Shown here: positions 38,123 through 47,519 of the stretch, one piece after another
Layout: each line of letters starts with the position of its first letter
How positions within the stretch are numbered: the stretch's first letter is position 1
Origin: ChocPot-Mid sp043804925
GTDB taxonomy: Bacteria > Bacteroidota > Ignavibacteria > Kapaibacteriales > UBA2268
Assembly (NCBI GenBank): GCA_043804925.1
Contig: JAZDIP010000023.1
Coordinates: forward strand, 88,447-152,446
Direction of reading: 5' to 3'
DNA: 64,000 nucleotides
Translations under genes and position numbers: made by a program
The notes under the pieces: model-generated
Told to the model about the DNA's origin: nothing
Databases searched by the model: none
The model's input: only the letters and a program-made list of their open reading frames with translations

Positions 38123-39217
38123 TTATATTTTGATTTCCAATTCGCTTTCAATACTTTTTTTATAATTCAATTTACGAATTTCCGATATAATTTTTGCCGT
38201 AATATCTCTAATAATTTTCGATTGAGGGTTATCTTTGTCGGCAAGGACAATTGGTTTACCGCCATCATTGTTTTCCCTCATTTGAATATTCAATGGAATA
38301 TCACCTAAAAATTTTACATTGTTCTCCTTTGCAATCCTTTTGCCGCCTCCTTCTCCGAAAATATAGTATTTTTTATCGGGTAAATCCGGTGGAACAAAAT
38401 AGCTCATATTCTCGACAACTCCGAGAATATCAACATTAACCCTGTTAAACATAGCGATGCTCCTTCTAACATCTACAACAGCGATTTCCTGGGGTGTTGT
38501 AATAATCACAGAACCTGTAACGGGAATTTTTTGTGTTAAAGTCAATTGTATATCACCTGTGCCGGGAGGCAGGTCGAAAACCAAATAATCCAAATCACCC
38601 CATTCAATCTGTTCAAACAGCATAGAGAAATAACCTGCCAGCATTGGACCACGAACAATTGCGGCTTCATCCTGTTGCATAACAAATCCCATCGAGGCAA
38701 CCTTAATTCCATATTTCTCCGTTGGGAAGGCAACGCTTTTACCATCCGGCTGTTCGACAGCGTAAATTTTTGCATCTTTCAAATCGAACATAGTCGGTTG
38801 ACTTGGTCCATAAACATCCCCATCTAAAATTCCAACCGAAGCCCCTGTTAATGACAATGCAGATGCAATATTTGCAGAAATTGCAGATTTGCCGACACCG
38901 CCTTTGCCGGAAGCGACAACGATTATGTTTTTTACTCCCCTAAGAAAATCACGGTCAATTTCGTAGGGGTGCTCGTTGATGATTACTTCTGTTTCAATTC
39001 CCGGGAATAACTGCTTAACTATCCTTTGACATTCTTTGTTGATTTCTTCTGCCATCAAATGTATAGGTTGAATCAAATCGAATGTAATTTGTACTAAATT
39101 ACTATCTAAGTGAATATCTTTTAAAGCATTTAGTTCTTGAATAGTTAGGTCAAGGTCTTTGTCTTTTATTTTGTAAATTTCATCTCTCAGCTTATTGAGA
39201 TTTATCTCTTTTGACAT
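38123..39217 (-). CDS. Mrp/NBP35/ApbC-type Fe-S carrier ATPase
   Basis: 364 aa. Residues about 8-80 form a MIP18-like domain; residues 95-345 form the deviant Walker ATPase, with GKGGVGKS at 104-111, DGDVYGPSQP and DLPPGTGD. The ENMSYF segment, which in most ApbC proteins leads to a cluster-binding CPxCG, reads ENMSYFVPPDLPDKKYYIFG with no cysteine. From memory this is usual in Bacteroidota homologues. Cluster delivery may therefore depend on the NifU partner encoded 4 nt downstream. AAAGGAAAT precedes the start. Confidence 0.92.
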   Translation of the reverse strand: MSKEINLNKLRDEIYKIKDKDLDLTIQELNALKDIHLDSNLVQITFDLIQPIHLMAEEINKECQRIVKQLFPGIETEVIINEHPYEIDRDFLRGVKNIIVVASGKGGVGKSAISANIASALSLTGASVGILDGDVYGPSQPTMFDLKDAKIYAVEQPDGKSVAFPTEKYGIKVASMGFVMQQDEAAIVRGPMLAGYFSMLFEQIEWGDLDYLVFDLPPGTGDIQLTLTQKIPVTGSVIITTPQEIAVVDVRRSIAMFNRVNVDILGVVENMSYFVPPDLPDKKYYIFGEGGGKRIAKENNVKFLGDIPLNIQMRENNDGGKPIVLADKDNPQSKIIRDITAKIISEIRKLNYKKSIESELEIKI

Positions 39218-39471
39218 TTCATTTCCTTTAAATTAATTAAAATATCTAAAGTTTTTAAAAACGTTAAGTAAATGTAATAATTGTTAAAAATCAAAGAATA
39301 ATTTTAAAATATGTTCTTTTTTCATAAATTTGTAATTCTATAAATATGTGATAATTATTTTTGAGTAGAGGATGTAACTTTTATCCCATTAATTTTGTCT
39401 ATAAGTTTATAGATTGTTTTTTAATCAATTAAGAATTGAAGTTTATTTTAAATATTAATTAGGAGATTTAT

Positions 39472-41535
39472 ATGAAATCATTTATGTACTTATTAATTTT
39501 TGTATTAATTTTTGCATTAACAAATAATGCAAAATCTGAAGTTACAGGAAATATAAAAGTTAATTCTGAATATTCGCGAAAGGTAGATAATAATAATATA
39601 CCATTTAGCAATGTTACAAATTATATTCGCTACGGTGAAAAAAGTAAGAAACCACAAGTTCAGGGAATTTTACCTGTTGATTCCATTGATTATACCGATG
39701 CATCAACCATTAATCATATTATGGTAAGTAATCCTATTACATTCGACCCTGTTACAGGGGCTATCTTTGTTGCTAACTGTGAACGAATTGTGGATGCTAA
39801 CCAGACAAATTACATGAAAGCAGTTGTAAGAATATTACATTCTGCAAACGGTTCAATTTGGGATTCTACCTGGATTTTTAATCTTGATGATTGGTTTGGA
39901 TACGGTCCTTCCATAACAGTTGCAAACTACAACAATGAATCGGATTACAGAAATATTCCATATTTGGTTAATGCACATGCCTATTTAGTCGGTTCACCAT
40001 ATTTGGAATCAAAGGGTGGTTTATTTATACCCGGTACTTTAAGAACCAATATTGGCGAGTTGCAACCTGTTCTGGTTAATGGTCCCGAAAAAAATAATCC
40101 CAGCGACGGACAATCATGGATAAATATGAAATCCAAATCCATTATTGTTGATAACGAAGGATATGCAGCATTATTAGGTACTCTCTCACCCATAAGTGAT
40201 GTTTACCAATATGGAAATTATGGGGTGATGACATGGTACTATAATAATAACGATGTACTAACAACCGATATACCTGCGATTTTTAAGGATTCATATTTTT
40301 GGCCTTCAACATCAACAACCAGGTCTTTTCAAGCACCATTAGAATTTGATTTTGATTCGGATGGAGTTTTGTACGTTGCAGTTTACAATTTCTTCTCAGA
40401 CCAAAATCCTGAATCCGGTGGTACCCGGAATATTGCAGTTGCCAAATCTACTGATTTGGGGACAAGTTGGTCAACTTATAATAAAATGCCAAGCGAATTG
40501 ATTCAAAATTATTATGGTGAGGTAGGTTACACAAATTCAGTGATTATGGGAACTTATAATATGAATGCATTTGTTGTAACAAATACAGATGAATATAGCT
40601 ATTTCTTCCGTGCCGGATTTTATAATACAGGTGACCAAAATGTTCAGGAAATACATCTATTGGAAGCTTATTATAAAAATGGTTCTTGGGGTATAAGAAA
40701 GATTGCCGATTTGAATGGCTCAACCGAGATTTTGACTTATTCCAGATTATTTTCTACCACAGGAAATTATATAAATAAAATAATACCCAATCCATTAGGT
40801 AGTGAATTACAAGCAGTTAAAACTCAAAATGGTCAACATATCCTTTTAAAGTGGGTAGACCTTACACAAGAATTTCAATTTACCACTCCATTTACAAAAG
40901 TTTCAACCGATTATTATTTAAATGACGGTACAACGGAGGAAAGAATGATCGATGGTGGTGTAAGCGGTGTTGCAACAAGTGATGTTTTCACTTGTTACCG
41001 CCCGGTTAATTCAGACCAATGGACTCAACCAAAAAATCATACTGCTGATACTATGTACAATAAAGCAACATGGATACCTGATATTATTCCTGACCTGCAC
41101 AATATACCTATGATTTATGACGTATCTGTTCAAGTAACAAATCCGCAACACTCTTTATATGGTATTCCCTATGTATTGAATATGATGATAACAGATATTC
41201 CTGTATACACTATTTTCACTAAATTTGATGCCGATGTTGCAGGTGCTGTTAAGGAAAGAAAAGAAATGTCATATATTAATGATTTAAAGGATATTTATCC
41301 TAATCCTGCTTCCGAAGAAGCCCAGATTAGCTTTGAACTGCAATATGGAAATGATATTACGCTTGAAATTTACAATGTTTTGGGAGTTCAGATTAAAGTT
41401 CTCCTGAATGGGTATTGTGCTGAAGGCATTCACACTGTCAATGCCGATTTGTCATCATTGGAAAGCGGTGTTTATTTCTATACTTTAACTGCCGGTAACC
41501 AAAGAGCAACAAAAGTAATGAATGTAATAAAATAA
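39472..41535 (+). CDS. T9SS protein with sialidase-like Asp-box propeller
   Basis: 687 aa, with AGGAG 9 nt before the ATG. Signal peptide MKSFMYLLIFVLIFALTNNA. The body has blades such as AKSTDLGTSWSTYNKMP and long beta strands typical of exo-sialidase or BNR-type propellers. I see no catalytic Arg triad and do not assign an enzyme activity. The last 75 residues are a T9SS sorting domain (IYPNPASEEAQISFELQY...SGVYFYTLTAGNQRATKVMNVIK, given as two parts). It is followed by a heptamer array and a strong terminator, so it is probably transcribed alone. The gene stands between the Mrp/NifU operon and the KamA-like gene. Confidence 0.8.
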   Translation: MKSFMYLLIFVLIFALTNNAKSEVTGNIKVNSEYSRKVDNNNIPFSNVTNYIRYGEKSKKPQVQGILPVDSIDYTDASTINHIMVSNPITFDPVTGAIFVANCERIVDANQTNYMKAVVRILHSANGSIWDSTWIFNLDDWFGYGPSITVANYNNESDYRNIPYLVNAHAYLVGSPYLESKGGLFIPGTLRTNIGELQPVLVNGPEKNNPSDGQSWINMKSKSIIVDNEGYAALLGTLSPISDVYQYGNYGVMTWYYNNNDVLTTDIPAIFKDSYFWPSTSTTRSFQAPLEFDFDSDGVLYVAVYNFFSDQNPESGGTRNIAVAKSTDLGTSWSTYNKMPSELIQNYYGEVGYTNSVIMGTYNMNAFVVTNTDEYSYFFRAGFYNTGDQNVQEIHLLEAYYKNGSWGIRKIADLNGSTEILTYSRLFSTTGNYINKIIPNPLGSELQAVKTQNGQHILLKWVDLTQEFQFTTPFTKVSTDYYLNDGTTEERMIDGGVSGVATSDVFTCYRPVNSDQWTQPKNHTADTMYNKATWIPDIIPDLHNIPMIYDVSVQVTNPQHSLYGIPYVLNMMITDIPVYTIFTKFDADVAGAVKERKEMSYINDLKDIYPNPASEEAQISFELQYGNDITLEIYNVLGVQIKVLLNGYCAEGIHTVNADLSSLESGVYFYTLTAGNQRATKVMNVIK

Positions 41536-41558
41536 ATTTGTAAATAAATTATCAATGG

Positions 41559-41593
41559 TAATTAGTAATTGGTAATTAGTAATTAGTAATTAA
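41559..41593. repeat. Heptamer array TAATTAG/TAATTGG 3' of T9SS gene
   Basis: Five units of 7 bp, starting 24 nt after the stop codon and ending directly against the A run of the terminator hairpin. Confidence 0.85.
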
Positions 41594-41628
41594 AAAGGGC
41601 TGTTCTGAAAAGAGCGGCCCTTTTTTTT
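41592..41628 (+). terminator. Rho-independent terminator
   Basis: Hairpin GGGCTGTTCT-GAAA-AGAGCGGCCC (G-U pairs allowed) followed by eight T residues, 57 nt after the stop of the T9SS gene at 41535. Confidence 0.85.
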
Positions 41629-41678
41629 GCAATTTTTCATCACGGAATAAGATAAAAATATAAATGAATAATAATTAA

Positions 41679-41710
41679 TTTGTATTTTTATAAAATAAAA
41701 TGTATATTGC
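41679..41710 (+). promoter_or_regulatory. Candidate Bacteroidota-type promoter of kamA-like gene
   Basis: TTTG at 41679-41682, a 20-nt spacer, then TATATTGC at 41703-41710 (a near match to TAnnTTTG). It would give a transcript start near 41716 and a leader of about 130 nt. Confidence 0.45.
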
Positions 41711-41739
41711 CGGTCCAAATTAAAAAGTATATAATCGCC

Positions 41740-41805
41740 GGAGCGCTGTTAAGGTGATTACTTTCAAAGCGTGAGTATTGTCGGATATTCAATTAATACC
41801 CGAAG
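41740..41805 (+). promoter_or_regulatory. Foldable 5' leader of the KamA-like gene
   Basis: Two consecutive helices can be drawn. The first is GCGCT (41743-41747) with AGCGT (41768-41772), enclosing an inner AAG/CTT pair. The second is TCGG-A-TATT / AATA-C-CCGA at 41781-41803. The segment is more G/C-rich than the surrounding intergenic DNA. It matches no riboswitch consensus I know. Confidence 0.4.
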
Positions 41806-41846
41806 TGCCTTTTTGTCTTAACTCTAACTTATGAAAGGAGGTAGAT

Positions 41847-43232
41847 ATGTTCTACGAAAACAGGGATTTTACAAAGAGTGGTTCTAATGAACGGCCTCTC
41901 AGGTATAGGTCGTATGGGTTGAATAATTTCCATAATATACCACAAATTCAAAACTTATCCGAGCAAGAACATTTTAATATAAAAGTTGTTGGAAGTGTTT
42001 TACCTTTCAAGGTAAATAATTATGTGATTGATAATTTAATTGATTGGAATAACATTCCGAATGACCCGATTTATATTTTAACTTTTCCGCAAAAGGAGAT
42101 GCTTCAGGATGAGCATTACAATTTAATGGCTAAGGCAATCAGGCAAAATGCTTCAAATAAAGAAATAATTGAGATTGGTAACAAAATAAGAATGGAATTG
42201 AATCCTCATCCTGCAGGGCAAATGGATTACAATGTTCCGGAATTTCACAATAAAAAATTGCCCGGAGTTCAACATAAATACAATGAAACGGTTTTATTCT
42301 TTCCAAGTCAGGGTCAAACCTGTCATGCTTACTGCACTTTTTGTTTTCGATGGCCCCAATTCTCACATCTCGATGATATGAAAATAGCAAGCAATGAGAT
42401 TAAGCATGTGCTGAACTACATTGCAGAGCATAAGGAAGTTACCGATTTACTGATTACAGGCGGCGACCCTATGATAATGTCCGGAAAAATGTTTGCTAAT
42501 TACATTAATCAAATTCTTTTAGCGGACATACCTCATCTGCATACAATAAGAATAGGTTCAAAATCACTATCCTATTGGCCCTATAAATTTGTAACTGATA
42601 AGGATTCGGATTTGATTTTGAAATCGTTTGAAAAAGTTGTAAAATCCGGAAAGCAATTATCATTCATGGCTCATTTTAATCACTACAACGAGTTAAAAAC
42701 GGAAATCGTAAAAAAAGCAATTTCACGCATACTTAGTACAGGTGCAGTTATAAGAGCTCAATCGCCAATTTTTAGACATATAAACGATAAGGCAATTGTC
42801 TGGGAAAAAATGTGGAAGGAACAAGTCAAACTCGGCATTATCCCTTATTATATGTTTATTCCACGGGATACAGGTGCTAAAGATTATTTCAAAGTCGGAT
42901 TAATCGAAGCTTGGGATATTTTCAGAAGGGCTTATATGAACGTCAGCGGAAACGCAAGAACTGTGCGTGGTCCCGTTATGTCCTGCCACCCGGGCAAAGT
43001 TCAGGTATTGGGATTAAGCCATGTCAAAGACGATGACGTTATGGTTTTAAGATTCATTCAGGGAAGAAATCCCGATTGGGTACACAGGCCCTTTTTTGCT
43101 GAAGTCAACGACGATGCTTATTGGATTGACGACCTGAAGCCCGCTTTCGGCGAAGATAAATTTTTCTTTGAAGACGATTTACCGGAAATACTAAATTCAA
43201 GAGAACTATTACCGGAGATTTTGGAGGATTAG
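41847..43232 (+). CDS. Divergent KamA-family radical SAM protein
   Basis: 461 aa, with AAAGGAGG 6 nt before the ATG. The radical-SAM cluster motif is C159-x3-C163-x2-C166 in TCHAYCTFCFRWPQF, followed by LLITGGDPMIM, the SAM-binding GGD-type motif. Overall organisation follows lysine 2,3-aminomutase-like enzymes. The Gly-rich PLP-lysine loop of true aminomutases is not obvious; the equivalent region reads GPVMSCHPGKVQVLG. The unusual FRWPQF and the C-terminal acidic segment (DDDVMVLRFIQGRNPDWVHRPFF, written here as a continuous stretch in two halves) mark a separate subfamily. Substrate unknown. Probably expressed alone from its own leader. Confidence 0.75.
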   Translation: MFYENRDFTKSGSNERPLRYRSYGLNNFHNIPQIQNLSEQEHFNIKVVGSVLPFKVNNYVIDNLIDWNNIPNDPIYILTFPQKEMLQDEHYNLMAKAIRQNASNKEIIEIGNKIRMELNPHPAGQMDYNVPEFHNKKLPGVQHKYNETVLFFPSQGQTCHAYCTFCFRWPQFSHLDDMKIASNEIKHVLNYIAEHKEVTDLLITGGDPMIMSGKMFANYINQILLADIPHLHTIRIGSKSLSYWPYKFVTDKDSDLILKSFEKVVKSGKQLSFMAHFNHYNELKTEIVKKAISRILSTGAVIRAQSPIFRHINDKAIVWEKMWKEQVKLGIIPYYMFIPRDTGAKDYFKVGLIEAWDIFRRAYMNVSGNARTVRGPVMSCHPGKVQVLGLSHVKDDDVMVLRFIQGRNPDWVHRPFFAEVNDDAYWIDDLKPAFGEDKFFFEDDLPEILNSRELLPEILED

Positions 43233-43324
43233 GAAAAATCAATAAATTGGGGTATTAAAAGTATCTTTGTTATTTTCTTCCCATTAATTGGAAATGAAAT
43301 ATTCCTTAATGATTAATTTGGGAT

Positions 43325-44089
43325 TTATATATCTTTTGGAATCATTGCTTCCAGGTCTTTTACCTTTTTCAAATTTTCACCTCCCTGAAACAAAATACAA
43401 TAGTAACCGATAGTTGTTTTTGCTTGTTCCCATTTCTTCATTTCAACTAAAACTTCAATTTTACCAAAGTATGCCGGCTCAAAAAATTTTGTATCATCAT
43501 ATTCATTTATTACTATGTCAAAATATATAAGTGCTGAAGCAGGACTGTTCAATTTACGGTATAATTCGGCAGTCCGATATTCTCTTTCGGCTAATCTGTC
43601 CCGTAATTCCTGAATATAAGTATCCATAGTAAGGGCTAACGAATCAGTAGAGTATGTTGCCTGAAATTCAGACATAGATTTGATAGTTTTAATAGTATAG
43701 TCCGGGTCTAGGTCATATTGCGGTGCAAGATTATAATAGGAAAGGCAAACTTTAAACAAACTTTCCTTATAATAATTGCTGTTGGGATGAAGTCTTCTGA
43801 GCATATTGTAATTCCATGCGGATAATACATATTCTTCCCTCTTGAAATGACATTCGGCAATATAGTATTGTGCATCATCGGCAAATTGGCTTGCCGGATA
43901 TTGAAGCCGGATTAAGTCGAAAGTGGTTTTTGCTTCAAGATATTCTTTGTCATTGAACAGAGCCATTGCCTTATTGTATATACCTTCAGCTGATTTAAGT
44001 TCGGTTTTATCTGAGGAACTGCACGCATAAAATCCCAAACTTACAATTGTTAAAACAAATACTGTATGGAAATAATTTTTCCTTTTCAT
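43325..44089 (-). CDS. bamD: Outer-membrane assembly lipoprotein BamD
   Basis: 254 aa. Lipobox FYAC (C23). Five TPR-like repeats with BamD spacing: AEGIYNKAMALFNDKEYLEAKTTF, YPASQFADDAQYYIAECHFKREEY, LHPNSNYYKESLFKVCLSYY and two more. BamD is the essential helical subunit of the BAM complex that inserts barrels into the outer membrane. A SYYNLAPQYDLDP loop between repeats 3 and 4 is characteristic. The gene lies alone downstream of the large subtilisin gene on the same strand, with a 159-nt gap. Confidence in the family is high; exact BamD orthology rests on length and repeat order. Confidence 0.85.
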   Translation of the reverse strand: MKRKNYFHTVFVLTIVSLGFYACSSSDKTELKSAEGIYNKAMALFNDKEYLEAKTTFDLIRLQYPASQFADDAQYYIAECHFKREEYVLSAWNYNMLRRLHPNSNYYKESLFKVCLSYYNLAPQYDLDPDYTIKTIKSMSEFQATYSTDSLALTMDTYIQELRDRLAEREYRTAELYRKLNSPASALIYFDIVINEYDDTKFFEPAYFGKIEVLVEMKKWEQAKTTIGYYCILFQGGENLKKVKDLEAMIPKDI

Positions 44090-44248
44090 TATAATCCGTT
44101 AAAAACTAATTTTAGAAATAACTATAAACAACAAATTTACAAAACTTAATCGAAAATGCCGGAATTTTATTGCATTAGAAATTTTGATTTTACATCTTTC
44201 TGTAGATTGTTATACCTTTAGAAAGATTTGTTAGCGATTGCTTTTCCA

Positions 44249-47248
44249 TTATTTTACTATTTCAAACGGCTCAACCAAAGCCGAGCTTGGAGTTTTCAAA
44301 CTTAAGTAATACCTGCCTTGGGCAAGTTTCGAGAGTTTAATGGACTCAGATTGGTATCCGGCTGTAACAAACATTTCTTTTACAGGTGTGGCAATTTTTT
44401 GGCCAATGGAATTAAATATTTCTATAGTAATATAAGTCCCGTCCAATAAAGCAAAATCAACATGCAATAAATCATTTCCAATTGGATTTGGATATAGCAA
44501 AAGAATTTCATTTTTTTCAGGTAAAGGATTGTATGAACCGTCTGCTATCCCGTATTCTTTGGCTGTCGTTCTCGAAGTTCTGCAATTTTCCCTAAGCTTT
44601 TCGAGATTGTTTCCCGAAAAAATACTAAATGCCACACGTGTAGTATCCCCGGCTTTTAGGGCTATGGGTCCGGCACCAATAACTATTGAAACATCCGTTA
44701 CCGAAGATTCTTTCCGGTAGATTCCTTTTGACAGCATCATAAATTTCTCGTTTTTTGTGAAGCCGTCCCAAACACCGGGATTTGTCCACGATGTTCCGGG
44801 ATTATCAATCGCAAAAAAATTCTGCTTGTGACTCGAAAGTAATGCTACACCGGCATAAGGTAAGGTATCAACCGCAAGGTTTTTCACATATCCAAAACCT
44901 GTACTCTCATTGAATTTTGCAAAATTGTTACTTCCTGAAGGTCCTATATCCCAATCAAAATACAATCCTGCAAATAGTGAATCATAATCTTTTTTTAATG
45001 AATCCGCATATAAGCCGGATGTATTAATTATATCATAAACAACCAATATGATATCTTCGTTTGGTTTATCATTGAACTGATATACGCTTTGTTTGACTTT
45101 TACGGCAACCTCGTCATCGGATTCAAATGCGGAAAACTCTGCAAATCCTTCTTCAGCCGCAATCTTGCCGGGTTTGTTAATTGTGAAAGCACCATAAGAA
45201 AAAAAAGAATTATCCTGGGACATTTGGTCGGATGCCCTTGCAACATTGGAAACGTTTGACGGGGGTATGCCAATCATCAGGGCTCCTTCGTACAGTAAAT
45301 TTGAACTTAATTTATACTTAAATCCATCACCTTGCAAATTGGAAGGATAATCGTTAAATGCGATATTCCCTGTAGAATTAAATGTTACAGCAATGTTATT
45401 CGATTTCATCGTACGGTAGCTGGGATTAACTATCATTGAAATAAATTCGCTGTTAATATATTCATTACCATCGAAGAACATTAGCTCAATTAGCATCACA
45501 TAATCAGTTGGTGAATCGGAAGGAAGAGTTAATTTGATGTTATCCGGCAATACTTTGGATTCCAAAGTGTTCATGGTCCCGATTTGGAACTCGTCAAGTT
45601 CAAAATCCGGTTTATAACTTGATATAACATTGACTTCCATCCGGGCATCTGCAAGCGGAGACAAAATATTTTTAATTGTAATATTAACCTCTGCTTTTTC
45701 ACCAATGTCAAGAATATTATCATTATTTTCATCTGATACAGTATAGTTTTCCAAAATCACAGATTTAAATTCGCCGGGTTGCAATGCTTTGAGTGCATTT
45801 ACCCTGCCTCTTCCGATTTTTCCTACAAAATAAGGATTTAAGGTATCTATATTATCAGAACTTGCTTTAATATGTTCCTTAATCTGCATTGCATTGTAAT
45901 TAGGAAATTTCTGACGGACAAGGGCTGTTACACCTGCAACTACCGGTGAAGCCATCGAAGTTCCATCCATATAATCATATTCATTATTAGGAATTGACGA
46001 GTATATATCTTCTCCTGGAGATGCTATATCAACGGTATAGTGATAATTTGAGAAGTTACTGCGTTCGTCGTTAAAATCAACAGATGCAACAGAAATGACA
46101 TCCTGATGTGCAGCCGGATAAAAAGCAATTTCATCACCGTCATTACCGGCAGCGGCAACAATAACCGAACCAAGAGCAATTGCGTTGGATATTATTTCCA
46201 TCTCTGCATCGGAACGGCTTTCGCTTCCCCATGAGCAGTTAATTACATCCGCACCCATTGACGCAGCGTAAAGTATTCCTTCATAACTGTTTGAAACAGA
46301 AGTAGCAAAGGGACTATCATCTGCAACTTTTACTATCATTAATTTTGAACCGCTTGCAATACCGGCAATGCCTGCAACATTTCCTGTTGATGCGGCGGCA
46401 ATACCTCCGACATGAGTACCATGAGAGTGTCCGGGATGCGGGTCATTATCTCCGTCAGGATTATCACTGCTTACAAAATCCCAACCGCGCCAGTCGTCAA
46501 CAAAACCATTGGCATCATCATCAATTCCATTGGTTCTTTTATCGTTACCTTTTGTATCTAATCCGCTTTCACCTGTGTTAATCCATATTTTATCCTTCAT
46601 ATCTTCATGGTTGTAATCAATACCTGTATCAACTATTCCAATTAAAATGCTGCTGTCCGGTTCAAAAATATCCCATGCATCGAAGATTTTTATCTGATTC
46701 AAATAGTATTGGTGATAAATCAAACTGTCGTTTGGAACGCCAATTATTTTCTTTAACGGAAGTGGTTCTGCATATTCGACAAAGCCGAATTGGGAAATTT
46801 TCTTAGCGGCAAAAACCGGGTCAATAGCTGATTGGTACTCGACAATAATAATTCTTGTCAAACTTTTAACCTGAGGATAAATATAATCCAGATTGTATTT
46901 TTTAAAATAATTAATGTATTCATTTTCAAAATTGCTGTTATCTTGTGTGTGCTTTGACAAAGCAGTTGATTGATTAACATTTGTAGATTGTTCTTTGTTT
47001 TTAAGTGTCTTATTCAGCAATAGCAAAGAAGCATCGCTTACAAACGGCACTGATGAATGGTGTTCTAATATACCTGAAAACTCATCAAACTCAACTTGTC
47101 TATTATTTTCCAGAAGTTCAATTAGCTTTTGACTGTCTGCTTTAATTTTTACAATAATTTTTCCCGGCTCATATTTTAGGTCCTGAGCCATTGTTTCGTT
47201 AAATAAAATAACAAATAACAATAAGTATAATAATATTTTCAAGTTCAT
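44249..47248 (-). CDS. T9SS-exported subtilisin-like serine protease (S8)
   Basis: 999 aa. Signal peptide to about residue 21. An inhibitor-type propeptide region (about 22-170) contains YEPGKIIVKIK. The S8 catalytic domain has D207 (GIVDTGIDYNHED), H276 (SHGTHVGGIAAA), oxyanion N369 (AAAGNDG) and S431 (DGTSMASPVVAGV). Beta-sandwich domains of CARDB type follow (YTVSDENNDNILDIGEKAEVNITIKN, quoted in part). The C-terminus is a T9SS sorting domain (LLYPNPIGNDLLHVDF...AQGRYYLSL...EPFEIVK). It is an extracellular or surface protease for protein degradation or processing. All catalytic residues are intact. Confidence 0.93.
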   Translation of the reverse strand: MNLKILLYLLLFVILFNETMAQDLKYEPGKIIVKIKADSQKLIELLENNRQVEFDEFSGILEHHSSVPFVSDASLLLLNKTLKNKEQSTNVNQSTALSKHTQDNSNFENEYINYFKKYNLDYIYPQVKSLTRIIIVEYQSAIDPVFAAKKISQFGFVEYAEPLPLKKIIGVPNDSLIYHQYYLNQIKIFDAWDIFEPDSSILIGIVDTGIDYNHEDMKDKIWINTGESGLDTKGNDKRTNGIDDDANGFVDDWRGWDFVSSDNPDGDNDPHPGHSHGTHVGGIAAASTGNVAGIAGIASGSKLMIVKVADDSPFATSVSNSYEGILYAASMGADVINCSWGSESRSDAEMEIISNAIALGSVIVAAAGNDGDEIAFYPAAHQDVISVASVDFNDERSNFSNYHYTVDIASPGEDIYSSIPNNEYDYMDGTSMASPVVAGVTALVRQKFPNYNAMQIKEHIKASSDNIDTLNPYFVGKIGRGRVNALKALQPGEFKSVILENYTVSDENNDNILDIGEKAEVNITIKNILSPLADARMEVNVISSYKPDFELDEFQIGTMNTLESKVLPDNIKLTLPSDSPTDYVMLIELMFFDGNEYINSEFISMIVNPSYRTMKSNNIAVTFNSTGNIAFNDYPSNLQGDGFKYKLSSNLLYEGALMIGIPPSNVSNVARASDQMSQDNSFFSYGAFTINKPGKIAAEEGFAEFSAFESDDEVAVKVKQSVYQFNDKPNEDIILVVYDIINTSGLYADSLKKDYDSLFAGLYFDWDIGPSGSNNFAKFNESTGFGYVKNLAVDTLPYAGVALLSSHKQNFFAIDNPGTSWTNPGVWDGFTKNEKFMMLSKGIYRKESSVTDVSIVIGAGPIALKAGDTTRVAFSIFSGNNLEKLRENCRTSRTTAKEYGIADGSYNPLPEKNEILLLYPNPIGNDLLHVDFALLDGTYITIEIFNSIGQKIATPVKEMFVTAGYQSESIKLSKLAQGRYYLSLKTPSSALVEPFEIVK

Positions 47249-47430
47249 AAAATCTCAAAAAAACAAAAATTTATTAAAAAAAGCAAAACCATAAAACTAA
47301 TAATAAAAAAGACGGCAAAATTTACAAATAATTTGTTTTTATATAAGAATATTCTCAATTGTTTGATATATGTCCTCTTTTTACTCTATTCAATCATGAA
47401 ATTAATTGGTTTGAAACAAGGTGTGTTGCA

Positions 47431-47510
47431 GAGTTCTTGGAATCGTTTAACGATTCAACGTCTGTAAAAATAAAGATATGAAGAGTTCTTGGAATCTCAT
47501 AGCGATTCAA
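47431..47510. repeat. Two 28-bp palindrome-bearing repeats
   Basis: Copies at 47431-47458 and 47483-47510 share GAGTTCTTGGAATC...CGATTCAA, 52 bp apart. The first contains a perfect GAATCGTT-T-AACGATTC palindrome. They lie in the 271-nt gap between two minus-strand genes. Likely a dispersed REP-like element; two copies do not make a CRISPR. Confidence 0.65.
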
Positions 47511-47519
47511 AGTATGTTA

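Noticed and set aside
41740..41846. Known riboswitch (lysine, cobalamin, SAM, TPP)
   Set aside because: None of the conserved cores of these classes could be located; only generic hairpins are visible.
47431..47510. Two-repeat CRISPR
   Set aside because: Only two imperfect copies, the 24-bp interval is AT-rich, and the arms are palindromic as in REP elements.
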